Of a stretch of DNA of 64,000 bases, positions 23,566 to 33,365 are shown piece after piece (the stretch's first letter is position 1; each line of letters opens with the position of its first letter). A model generated the notes under the pieces. It was not told where the DNA came from. It saw only the letters and a program-made list of their open reading frames with translations, and did no database searches. This DNA is from Symbiodinium sp. CCMP2592 (Eukaryota > Sar > Dinophyceae > Suessiales > Symbiodiniaceae). The DNA is taken from contig CAJNDT010001224.1 of the NCBI GenBank assembly GCA_905221615.1, forward strand, positions 540,001 to 604,000, written 5' to 3'. Position numbers and translations under genes: made by a program.

Positions 23566-26500
23566 TCATCTCCCTCGCACGGGGTAGGGGAACTCCTTGC
23601 AATTGATTCGGAGGTTGAAAGATGTAGAACGAGCCCAGCTGCGTTTCTTGTCGGTGCGCCGGACGCAAATCCTGGCTTTCCAATCTGTCTCTACACACGA
23701 AGTACATTCATGAAATGCTAATACAAAAAGGTTGGCGACCTCCTACAAACAAAGAAGATTAGCCATACCTATGAGCCCAGGATCTTGTTGCCACGATGCT
23801 CAATCTTGAACGTGTGACCAAGGTTGATGTTGTTGAATCGGTACTCCGGATTTGCAGCCAAGGAATCACACATGATCTTGTTGCTAGGCTCCTTGATACA
23901 CTTCTCCTTCTTGTTGCTGTATCCAATTCTCACTCTCACAGGCTTCCACTCATGCGCCACTTTCTTCTTGCACTGGATCTGTAAGTGCATAGCCCACCCA
24001 CCAATAACGTCCGTTCGCCTTGCGCATATGTGATCTGTGTGGGACGTCCAAATGACGAAGGTGTCACCATGTCTCGAAGGGTTGAGTCGTTTGTTAACGT
24101 CGCCCGCATCTGCATCACACTCAAGCTTGTGGGAAGGCAAGACGCACTTGTAGCCGGACGGAGTGCTGGAACGGCCAATGTCCACACGCGCCCAGGGTCC
24201 AACCAACACCTTGCACTCAATTTGCAAGTCCACGCCCCATCCTGCGTTGCGGCGGCGGTCCCTGCGCCGACGACGGAATTCCCGGCGGCGGTCGGTATGA
24301 TCCGTGCGGCGGGCACAAACCTTCCCGTGTCTCTGCTCCACAAAGAAACTGTCTGGCTTGTCCGTACCACTGGACCGATACTGTGGGTTACCTGAAATAT
24401 CATCACAGCGCAGATGCTTCACTGGCTCTGCGACACACTTCTCTTGCTCGCTGCTGGTGCCAATCCGCACAGTCGTTTTCCCCCACAACTGTTCGCGCTG
24501 CTTGCATTGAACTTTCAAATCCATTCCCCACCCTTTTTGTTGGTCTGTTCGTCTCGCGCACAGGTGCTCTGTGTGAGAGTTCCATATGTTAAAGGTGTCG
24601 CCACTCTGGTGATTGTTTGCCCGCTTGAGAGCATTGCCGGCATCATGTTCGCATTCCATCTTATGTGTCGGCAAAACACAACGGTAGTTAGTCTTGGACG
24701 TGCCAAAGTTGACGTCTTGGACCACGTAGTCGACAACAGTGCCTTTAGGGTCGCACTCCAGCACCAAGTTCATGTCCCAGCCGTTGGAGTTTCGGCGCCG
24801 CCGTCGGTGTCGGCGGCGCCGGCGCCGCCGGTGCTCCAGGTGTGCGCAAACGCGCCCACCCTTCTGAGAAATCTTGAAGCCGTCATCGTTTGTAGCGAAA
24901 CCGAGGCGATGTCCACGGTTGCCGGACCACCAGTGGCAGCGCACCGGCTGCGAAGGCATCACGCACTTCTTCTCGTGGTGAGTAGAGCCCATGGGGATCA
25001 GGATCCCTCCGCCACCACCTTGGCTGTTGTCCACTTTGCAAGCAATTTCGAGCTGCATGCCCCAAGCCGCATTCCATTGATCCACTCGCCTCACACACCA
25101 TGCTCGCGGATGGTTAGAGTCGCTGGGATTCCGGTAGACCCGGAACTTGTCGTTGTGCTGGTCTTTGGCATTGGCGCGGTAACCCTTGTTACCCGCTTTC
25201 TGGATGCAGTCCACATTCGAGAAAGTCTTGCCGCAGAGCTCACCTCCGTCCGGGTTGCTGCCGATGTACTCAACGGTAACGCCCGCCTGCAGGATACAAA
25301 AAACTGCCCAGCAAAAAGTCGCAAAGAAGTGAAGAGGAACACTCCTTCACTACTGCTGCTACTACTGCTCCTCCTCCTCCTCCACCTGCTGCTGCTACTA
25401 CTACTTCTACTACTACGACGACAACGACGACGACAGCCTTGTTCATAGCCAGCTCCCTGGAGTTGTCCGTCTCCGCCACTTCGAAGCCCAGGATCCGCAC
25501 CCACTTGCCCACCGAGCCCAAAACGGGGATCTTCGCGCCGATGAGCACATCCACCCCAAGGCTGATACCGGTCGGACCCCTAGCATCGAACATGCTTTGC
25601 AGGCAGTTGTACTCCTTGTGGCCTTGCTTGGCACAGTGCTTGTAGACGGCCGGGGTCAGGTCGCCGAGGTTCAAGTTCACCTCAATACCGGCCGAGACTC
25701 CGAGTGGCGGTGGGAGGAAGATGGGCAGTGAAAGGGTGACGGTCATCTTGTTGATGAAGGGACGGTAAGCCACCTTGGCGAGCTCCATGCACGCACCCCA
25801 TCCAATGGCATCGGCAATTTGCCCAAGCACACCGCCAATGCAAAGGCTAAGGGTAGCCGAGATGCTGAAGCTGGTGAACATGGCAGCGCGGCTGTTGCAC
25901 TTGCTGGACACGCCTATGTCCAGGTTAAACGTCAAAGGATCGCCAGGCTTCACTCCCACGCAAATCCCGCAGGACCCCGTGATGCAGCCGCTCGGCCCTT
26001 TCAGAAGCGTCGTAAGAGCTGCGATGTGGTCCACAGAAAAGCCGCCACCCCCGTCCATGCACACAGAATCGACACAAAGGGAGCAGGAGATGCCCAATGC
26101 CGAGTCCCCACAAGGCCCCAACCCAATGGTCCTTTTCACGCTCTCAGCGATCTGCATCAGCGCTGCAGGGGAAGCAGCAGACTTGGCTTCCTGCAGACGC
26201 TTCATGACTATGGGCCGGATGCTTTCGAGCTCCTGGAGATGCTGGGCGTCGCACAGCAGGGAGGGCTGCTGTCGCACACACAGACAATCCACGTAGTTTT
26301 GGATCTCAGGGCTCTCCCGAACCCACGGAGCAACTCCTAGGCGGTTTCCACGGCAATATGACTCAACGGTGTAGCCGTGCACGTGCTCGTAGTGCTTCAA
26401 GTCCAGCAAGCGAAGACGGGCCATGGTGGGCAAATGCTCTGCACTTGCCTGGCTGGCATTCTGCAAAATGGCCTGGAAAGTCGCCACATTGGTCGTCGTT

Positions 26501-27371
26501 TCGCGATTTCCATGGCCCTTCAAGAGCTGGACGAAATGATGGCCAACGCCGTTCTCCTGGTTGTGGAGCACCAAGGCGGACTTTGCGTAGTAGTCTAGGT
26601 GTTGTCCTGCCCTCTGCGCTTTCGCCATCAGAGACAGGCCAATCAGCTCACTGCAGTCCGAGACACCCCCCAAATGCATGACAAAGAAATCAGTATCGAG
26701 CACTTGCACCTGCCAAGCGGCCAAATGGCAATTTCCCGACCACATGTGAACTATGCACCATACACTGCCAGCTAACTGTGACAGAGAGAGGGAAAGAGAG
26801 AGAGAGAGAGGGGGAGCACTTCTCGATGTTGCTTCACAAGGGCACCTGACAGAGGTTTTCTGCGTAAACTGCAAGCTCATGGGCGATGGTGGACTCCATG
26901 GCCGACACGTTGCCCTTCAAAACCTTGAGCTCGTCGCTGGCCAACCCTGCTCCCTCCTCGCCCTGCCCACACATCTCAGCCATCTCCTCCATTTTGGTCG
27001 CAAATTCCTCCGGAACGGCGTGCGGCACGCACACACGCGCCCACAGACAAAAAGAAACACTGACAAATAAAAGAATAGATGTACGCACATGCATACCTGG
27101 ACCTATCTGCCTACGGCCAACATTCAGTTCATTAATGTATTCATTCATTCCATTTTTTCATTCGTTCATTAATTCATTTAGTCATCTCATCTCATTCCAC
27201 TTCATTTCATTCCCGTCCATCCATTCGTGCATTCATGCATTCATGCATCTATTCGTTTATTCAGTCTTCATCCCTCAATCCATCCATCAATCCATCCATA
27301 CATACACACATACATGCGCGCATACAAACAAAGGAACATACCTACATACATGCGCACATACACACGTATAC

Positions 27372-27402
<31 letters not shown>

Positions 27403-27912
27403 CATAGATGATATCAGATATATATATATATATATGCAGACAAAACACACCACAATACACCCAGGCTCCTGCACCGCAGACGGGCTGAGGTTGGACCCCG
27501 AGAGTGTTGTGTGGATCAGCTCCTCAAACTCCTTGTGGGCTATCTCCTCGGCTGCCTGGCGTCCAGCGAGCTTCGTTGCCTCGATGGTTGCCTCGTCGTC
27601 GGACCATTGCTCGCCGAATTCTCTCAAGCTGATGTTCGCCTGCACAAGCTTCGAGACGATTTCTGCACGCCTCACCTTGTTCAGCCGCAACAGCTTCCAG
27701 TCGTCCATGTCGGCGGCCATCATCCGACGACTCAGGCACTCATCCACTGCGTCGATAATCTTTCCGGCCCCGATCTCAGCTGCACTGAAGCTCAGAGTGC
27801 TCAACGGCACAGCCTCATTGGAGGTGACCTTGAAGGCGATCGCCCCACGGATTGCTTCGTAAGAAACAACGGTCAAGGCCACAAAAGCATACACGTTGAA
27901 GGACCTCTTCAT
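23566..27912 (-). CDS. Secreted Cys-rich multi-module protein, five exons
   Basis: A minus-strand gene joined by eye: exons 27912-27469, 27007-26846, 26709-25438, 25286-23785 and 23671-23566, in all 3486 nt or 1161 residues plus stop. The ATG at 27912 is chosen because a signal peptide follows (MKRSFNVYAFVALTVVSYEA, small residues to about 26); the frame is open upstream to a second ATG at 28053. Residues about 27-202 are acidic and helical. Residues 203-626 include a Cys-rich part (CGDSALGISCSLCVDSVC) and a Gly/hydrophobic part. Residues 627-1152 are six modules of 60-97 residues, each with up to four Cys (around KCV, ECD, CARRTD, QCK) and usually a GW pair, suggesting two disulfides per module. 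Modules 1/3/5 resemble each other, as do 2/4/6. Modules 2 and 4 carry Arg-rich inserts. The fifth exon completes module 6. I do not recognise the family; an extracellular or vesicular role is inferred from the signal peptide and Cys pattern only. Confidence 0.85.
23672..23784 (-). other. Intron 4, GA donor (113 nt)
   Basis: Reads AACAA|GATCCTGG at the donor and GAAAGCCAG|GATTTGCG at the acceptor on the minus strand. The join restores GNK-ICVRRTD and completes the sixth module, which otherwise stops early at a TAG. The two ends share AGAT/AGGAT-like bases. Confidence 0.8.
25287..25437 (-). other. Intron 3, GC donor (151 nt), GTC/GTA-rich
   Basis: Donor AACAAG|GCTGTCGT, acceptor ATCCTGCAG|GCGGGCGT, phase 0. 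The intron is open in the upstream frame and would encode poly-Val/Gly if retained, which makes unspliced models run on for 56 codons. AAGGC/CAGGC is shared at the ends. Confidence 0.75.
26710..26845 (-). other. Intron 2, GT donor (136 nt) with CAGGTGC at both ends
   Basis: Donor CTGTCAG|GTGCCCTT, acceptor TTGGCAG|GTGCAAGT, phase 0. The heptamer CAGGTGC is repeated exactly at the two boundaries. A (GA)n run on the plus strand (26781-26810) lies inside as a pyrimidine tract. Confidence 0.85.
27008..27468 (-). other. Intron 1, GA donor (461 nt), microsatellite-filled
   Basis: Donor GCGGTGCAG|GAGCCTGG, acceptor TTCCGGAG|GAATTTGC, phase 0, giving SAVQ-EFATKMEEM. The intron is mostly simple sequence: TATATA runs (27370-27435 on the plus strand), CATA and ATTC tetramers. 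A GT donor six bases upstream (GCG|GTGCAG) is also in phase and cannot be excluded; it would drop two residues. Confidence 0.7.
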
Positions 27913-28083
27913 TGCGGCTGGCAGTCCTTGGCACAACTGCCATGGACTTAGCCTCCGGCCCGCTTCTGAACCGAAAAAGCCAAGGCTGACAGACAAGGCT
28001 TCGGGACTCGCCTCACAGCTGTCGTTTCCTTCAACTTTAGTTCTGCGGATCATGGCCTGTGCTCGCAAGATCGGTTTTCTCAA
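27913..28083 (-). promoter_or_regulatory. Upstream region / possible 5' leader of the five-exon gene
   Basis: The reading frame of exon 1 stays open for 57 codons upstream of the chosen ATG, with an alternative ATG at 28053 (MIRRTKVEGND). Using it would bury the hydrophobic signal at residue 50. No TATA box is apparent. Dinoflagellate mRNAs usually receive a trans-spliced leader; candidate AG acceptors exist but none stands out. Confidence 0.35.
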
Positions 28084-28159
28084 TGCTGGACAGAGCGAAC
28101 TCTGCTGCCACGAAAAAACACAAGCCCATCCGGACTGTCGCCGACCTCTGGACTAGGAA

Positions 28160-29580
28160 AGGTGTTCAGCGCTGACTTAAAAAGTTGTTTGAGGGTGTGA
28201 CCTGATGTAGAATGCCGCAAACTCCGTAGGTGCTGAGAGGGGTTTACATAGTGAATAGTCTCCTTATGAAGGCCCCCAACTTCCCTAAACCAGAGGGACC
28301 CGTGTCAAATCATCCTTCTCACCGGACAGGATCTCCGCTACCTTCTGCAGCACCCGGACCATCACCTTTCGAGAGGACTAGAAACTATCAGCCGCACAGC
28401 GAGCCGAATAGCAAAACCCCGCACCCGTGGAACCTCAAGACCCGCGCATCGAAGAAGACGATCTCGGACCTATTCGATGGAAGGAAAGCAAGGAAGACTC
28501 GGGTGAGAGCTAGCAGGTGGAATGCAGAGTCAAGCAAGCTTCCGCAAGCCTCTACCCAAGAGCGTCGCTGCCAGGCTGCTCGCTGATTGCTTTCCAGCGT
28601 GCACCGCATGCAGCAGCGGCTCATTGCGAGCCTCCACGGTTTGGAAATGCACCTGTTCGGAAAATGAGGCACATGTAAAGTCGAAAAAAGGCATGCAGTA
28701 TGTTTCTCAAACTTGGGCGTATCGGCCAGCGCCCTTAGATCTGAAGCTCTCAACTTCACCAGCCTCAAACCACAGCAGCTGTTGCGCTTCTGCGGCCGAT
28801 GCCCGATCTTGTGTAGTAGAAACCGAACCGCGACCACAAGAAGGATGCTACTATAGGGGCCCATTATACTATAAGACTATAATTAAATTATATTAATTAT
28901 ATTAATATGGAACACCAAACTAATATAGGTAGTTATTTAGGCCCTTCTATTATGTACTATTCTGCTCGCTAGCCCAGACCTGGGTCAAAGCTGTTGAGGT
29001 ACCATGTTCCCTTGCAATCAGACCGGTATGGCTGTTCATTTAGGGCTTGAGGGTTTAGGGTTGTTCGTTCAATTTCCTGGAGGCCATATACACACTGCCG
29101 AGCACAATCCAAACAGACAAAAACGGGCATTCGCCACAGTGCACACCACTGCCTGCGATACTCAGGCCATCGATTACAAGAGCAGGGCACCGACGCTTGT
29201 CTCACCAACGTGCAGCCGTACCTCCAAAGCATCGAGGTTAATTGAGGAAAGCGAGCTCGCCCGAATAGGATCTGAGTCGCATTGGGTTTGTGTAAGCTAA
29301 ACTAAGCTTGAAAGCCTCGTGCCAGCAGTCACCTTACCACCACGCCCCGGAGCATCGGAACCTTCTTTCAACCTCTATCTCAAATTCAGCCCGCGACCCC
29401 GAACCCGAACGTTTACTTCAAAACCCATATATAAAAACTCGGCCGCCAACCTAAGCTCCTTACCAAACTCCTGAGCGCTCACGTTCACCCTCAACATCGA
29501 CCCTAAAGCTCAATATAAATCCCCCGAACCGTCATCCTTTAACATCAACCAGAAACCTGGACAAACACCTGAAACTTTGA
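28160..29580. other. Gene-poor spacer with a MITE
   Basis: A plus-strand frame at 28230-28586 is basic and Pro/Ser-rich, somewhat like a LINE ORF1 N-terminus, but too short and featureless to call. An M3 palindromic element lies at 28852-28950. Nothing else is recognised. Confidence 0.45.
28852..28950. mobile_element. Palindromic MITE-like element, family M3
   Basis: The left end ATAGGGGCCCATTATACTAT and the right end GGCCCTTCTAT are inverted. The core is AT-only for about 40 bp and contains ATTAATATGGAACACC, the same word order as at 14819-14915. TA-rich flanks make the exact ends ambiguous. Confidence 0.65.
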
Positions 29581-29584
29581 CCCA

Positions 29585-29641
29585 AGCCCTGAACTGCAGC
29601 CACCAGGCCCCCGGCAAGCTTCAGATACTCCTTCTCCTCAG
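29585..29641 (-). CDS. Conserved exon fragment (EKEYLKLA), copy in A2
   Basis: Following the acceptor-like ACTTACAG, the minus strand reads EEKEYLKLAGGLVAAVQ. It is the counterpart of 19066-19121, with mostly synonymous differences. It lies downstream of the membrane-segment exon at 30285-30396 in transcription order, with simple-sequence DNA between. The family is not recognised. Confidence 0.45.
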
Positions 29642-29649
29642 CTGTAAGT

Positions 29650-30120
29650 AATGCACACATTTACATGTATCTATGCATGCGCCGGTGTATGCATACCCAC
29701 AAAGACACGTTCACACGCGTGCACACAGCGCTAAAGATTCACGAATGTATACGATACTTCCACAAGAACTTGTACGTACACATACACATACACATATGCA
29801 TATTCATCTTAGTTTACATCATATGCATGCATTTGTGCACAGATGTGTATAGATACGCACAAATAAGCACGGATAACAAAATGCATGTACAAGTGTGTAT
29901 GCATGCACATCTGCAGATGCAGCTGCATACACAGAGACATGCACACATACAGACTAACGTAAATACAAGCACATATACATAAATACATACAGATATGTAC
30001 ATATACATGCCTGCATGCATGTATGAATACATACTTGCATACGCACATACATACATACATTGACATAAAAACGTACCCACATACAATCATACATCATACA
30101 TGCACTCATACATGCTTAGA
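29650..30120. repeat. CATA/CACA simple-sequence region
   Basis: Long degenerate run of ACATAC, GCATGCA and CACATA words. It is open on both strands as Tyr/Met/His/Cys-rich nonsense. It sits between two conserved exons and is probably intronic. Confidence 0.75.
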
Positions 30121-30284
30121 CGCACATGTGAAGAAGCATGTTTGTCCGCATGCAAACACTGGTCCCACAGTATGTCAAGATATGTCAAGTCCCACCATGC
30201 AACTGCACAGTTCATCAATTTGTTGGTGTTGGCTTCTTGATGCTGTGTTGCGAGCGATCCGCTTCTCACAGTCAGGGCTTCGAC

Positions 30285-30396
30285 AAAGCATTCTAAAGAA
30301 CGTCCAAGTCTCATCCTCGACAAAGGCCGATTGCTTCTGATACCTGGCCGAGATCAAAATAAGGATGAGACACAGGGTAACAATGCTGCTCCTGAA
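30285..30396 (-). CDS. Conserved membrane-segment exon, copy in A2
   Basis: Encodes SIVTLCLILILISARYQKQS, then AFVEDETWTFFRMLC, and continues open as RSPDCEKRIARNTAS. The hydrophobic run predicts one membrane helix, followed by a polar segment. Third-position bias of the differences from A1 supports coding. The upstream exon was not found. Confidence 0.5.
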
Positions 30397-30638
30397 CCCG
30401 GGCCCATACGCCATACGCAAGGCCACCAAACCTTCAGCCTGACATCCGTGGGTCAGAGAATATGCAATCACCAAAACCCCACTAAAGGGGATCCTAAACC
30501 CTAAACCCCAAGCCCTACTACCTGGCTCCTCCCTAAACAAGCACGCCAGGCGCGGACTCCGCGTGCCAGCTCATGGCGAGGCCTCGCAGGCGCCCAGCCT
30601 CTAGCGGCTCCTTGGGCCTGCTTCGAGGCTCGGGAGTT

Positions 30639-30758
30639 CTTAAAGGATCATGGGACTTAGTCATTGGGGTTGTAAGTAAGGTAAGTACAGTTACAATTGC
30701 TTATAGCCCCAATTAAGGTACTTATAAACATGCCTACTAAGTCCCATGATCCTCCGAG
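30639..30758. mobile_element. MITE family M1, copy c (120 bp)
   Basis: Starts CTTAAAGGATCATGGGACTT and ends AGTCCCATGATCCTCCGAG. The flanks GGAG-TT and TT-TTCGG join to GGAG(C/T)TTTCGG in the A1 copy (20128-20138), which lacks the element, so the insertion happened after the duplication. The 2-bp target duplication here reads TT. Confidence 0.88.
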
Positions 30759-32424
30759 TTTTCGGTACTTCCCTACATTGGTTTAGGGCGGAGATTATGA
30801 AGCGGACGGTAAGACTCGGGATGCTGGGTGAGCTTAGGCGCGCCAGCAGCTTGCAGAGCCACAAGGATCGTTTGGGGATTCCCAAACTGATCTCTGGGAT
30901 TTGCTTTTCTTATGTTCTGGCCCCTCGTGGGTCTGAAGTTTGGCGACTTTTAGGTTGACAATCTTACGGCCAGTGGTCGGAAAATTGGGTTGCAAGTTCT
31001 ACAGCCGAGGCTTTTGGGATTGAAGCGTGTCTTGGGTTGCTGGTGTACTTGAGCGTTGCGGGTGCAAGATTCAAGTTGTTGCTGGGCTTGCGGTTGCAAC
31101 TCATTGCAATTAGCAGGATTGGGTTTGGGCTTTTGGGCGTAGGGTCGCAAAACTGGGAACTGTAGATGATGTGGGCAAGCAGGCATGTGTAGCTCCGCTC
31201 TTGCGGGTTCGAAACTGCCCGAAGCTGCTGGAAGAATCATTGGAGGCAGAACTTCGACTCTGCAACTTCGGTAGCCACCATCTGGGATTCCAACGAGGTA
31301 CATCCGCATGCATGCGTTGATTGGCCTTGCTACAACCGCCTGTTGCTTGCTCTTCTGGCCCTTTCCATGAACAAGTCCACATTTGGAATGACTACTGTTT
31401 CGCTTGCCTGAGCTAATACAAGCATCGCTCTGATGGCAACGGTGTTGGGTGATTCTTTCAAAAATACTACTGCTCACCCAGCTGATGCGAAGCTTTCATG
31501 CCTGCAACAAGTCAATCATACAATGCTGCATTCTTTTGCAATGTCAGTACTGCTGCTATTCTTTTGCTTCATGCTACTGCTTTTGTTACCCGTAGCATCA
31601 CACTGACGACGCCGGGAGCCCGCCGAAACCATACTCCTGAAACCTTAAACTAAACCTTCCTCGCCCCGCGCAAAGGGATAGCGCGCCAGCACGACGGTGT
31701 CCCCGGGCTCCGCCGACATCGCCGGAAAAATGAACCCTCACAACAAAATGTTGCTTGCGTTGGGTTTGGATCTTGGGCTTCAGGGGGCCTTTGGTACACG
31801 AGTTAGGCTTAAAGCAAGCTTCCTCGACCCTGGATCCGAGCCCTAAATTGTGAAGCTTCGTAGCCTGGAATTTACAGTTTTGCTCCCTGCTCTAAGTTCA
31901 CGGCTCCGGGCATGGATTTAGGGCGCGGGCCTGAAGATTCAAACTTTCGGCTTAGGTTTTTCAGCTTTAAAAGCTTACCCTAAGATCCCATACACCACAC
32001 CAGATTTCGCGACAAGAAACGACAAACCTTCGTTTGACGCCCCTCGACCAGTAAGCCGAACCACCAACTTCCGAAGCCCAAGTCCACAGCAAGTTCTGAA
32101 ACGCTGCACTCTGAACCCGAAACCTTGACCCCCAAAACCTGCACCCCGAACCTTGCACCCCAAGCCGGGAAACCTGCAATTTGAACCCTAAAACCTGCAC
32201 CCTAAACCATAGACTGAAAAACACATCAGAAGTGCGCAAAAGCATCCAACGCCGAAGCGAGGAGCCTTCTTGAGGATCGGGTTCGGCGCCGGGCCAGAGC
32301 AGGAGGTTCGAGTTTGCGGCTTATGGTGGTCTGAACTTTCAGTACTACGTATGTATGAACTGAAGGGCGGTGGTTTCGTGTTTGGGGTTCGGGACTTGGG
32401 GTTTCTGTTTTTGTCAGAAGGCAC

Positions 32425-33360
32425 TCTGTGCTTCAATGCGTCGGTGAAATATGTCAGTATTCCCTCACACTGAGAGTTCGGGTAAAGCGCCCACAGAAAC
32501 TTTTCAAACATCATGGCAGTGGCAGCTTCCAGCCCTTACCATGTTGCTTTCACGGACGCGTGGCAGGCCCTCTGATGGCTCCTACTGGTTGCAGCTCCGA
32601 GCGAGTCTGAGCCCGAGCTATGGAGGAGACTGAAGGCGGTTTTATGTCATGTCACCTATCACGTTCGGTAGGCACCGGCGTGCGAGATCCATGCAAAGCA
32701 GCAACGAACGTCTTTCCACTATGATGAGTTGTCACCGCGCCCTGTTGCGCACTGGAAAAATGAGGCTCCACCGATGCACGTTTGAACCGGCATTGCGGCT
32801 CAGGATTGTTCCATCGAATTCTTCTCCGAAGTCGCACGCTTCCGAACGCCCCCAACATGACACTTGGCGCAAACTAGTTCTGAGCCGGGAATTTCCGGGA
32901 TCCAACAACATCAGCAACAACAACACCAAATCAACGATAACACTTGACACCAAATGGATAAGTCAGTGCACGGTCAAACCCAACCCTAAAGCAGTTGAGG
33001 TTGGGATTGAAGCGGCATTAAGGGTGGAGAAGCTGAAAAACGTAGCTGCTGCCTGCATTGGTTTTGCTCCTCCACGGAATCATCTGAATCTAACACTTAC
33101 GGCATCTACTGCATTGCAGCCCTTGAGAAGCTCGCTGAAGTGCTGTTGGGGACAGGCTAATGGACGCAGCGCTAAGGAAATGCATCGAGCACCGTCCGGA
33201 TGCACCGTAGCCTCAAACCCTGTTCCTCGTGGCTCCTTTTAGGCAACGACCTGGGTCAAGCATGACCAAAAAACTGCCGGCTGCAATGACAGGGACCTGT
33301 GTTGCCTCCGCCCGAGCTGGATTTGCAAGACGAGCCTGAGCTGAAGATCGAACTGGTCAC
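32425..33360. other. Unrecognised DNA between duplication A2 and the 515-bp array
   Basis: A plus-strand frame of 197 codons at 32649-33242 has no recognisable domain and an even mixture of residues. Opposing frames exist. I see no repeat or RNA gene. Confidence 0.4.
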
Positions 33361-33365
33361 AAATC

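Larger units (their letters stand above)
29585..32420. repeat. Segmental duplication, copy A2
   Basis: Direct, diverged copy of 19065-22980 (anchor pairs are given under A1). It lacks MITE copies b and d, and instead carries MITE copy c at a site that is empty in A1. The end of the match is near 32410, where both copies read GTTTCGTGT...TTGGGGTTCGGGAC. Confidence 0.85.

Noticed and set aside
23071..23721. 216-codon plus-strand ORF
   Set aside because: It overlaps antisense the last exon of the well-supported minus-strand gene, and the composition shows no motif.
24414..25448. 344-codon plus-strand ORF
   Set aside because: It is the antisense shadow of the Cys-module exon; repeated Arg-rich codons on the minus strand keep the plus frame open.
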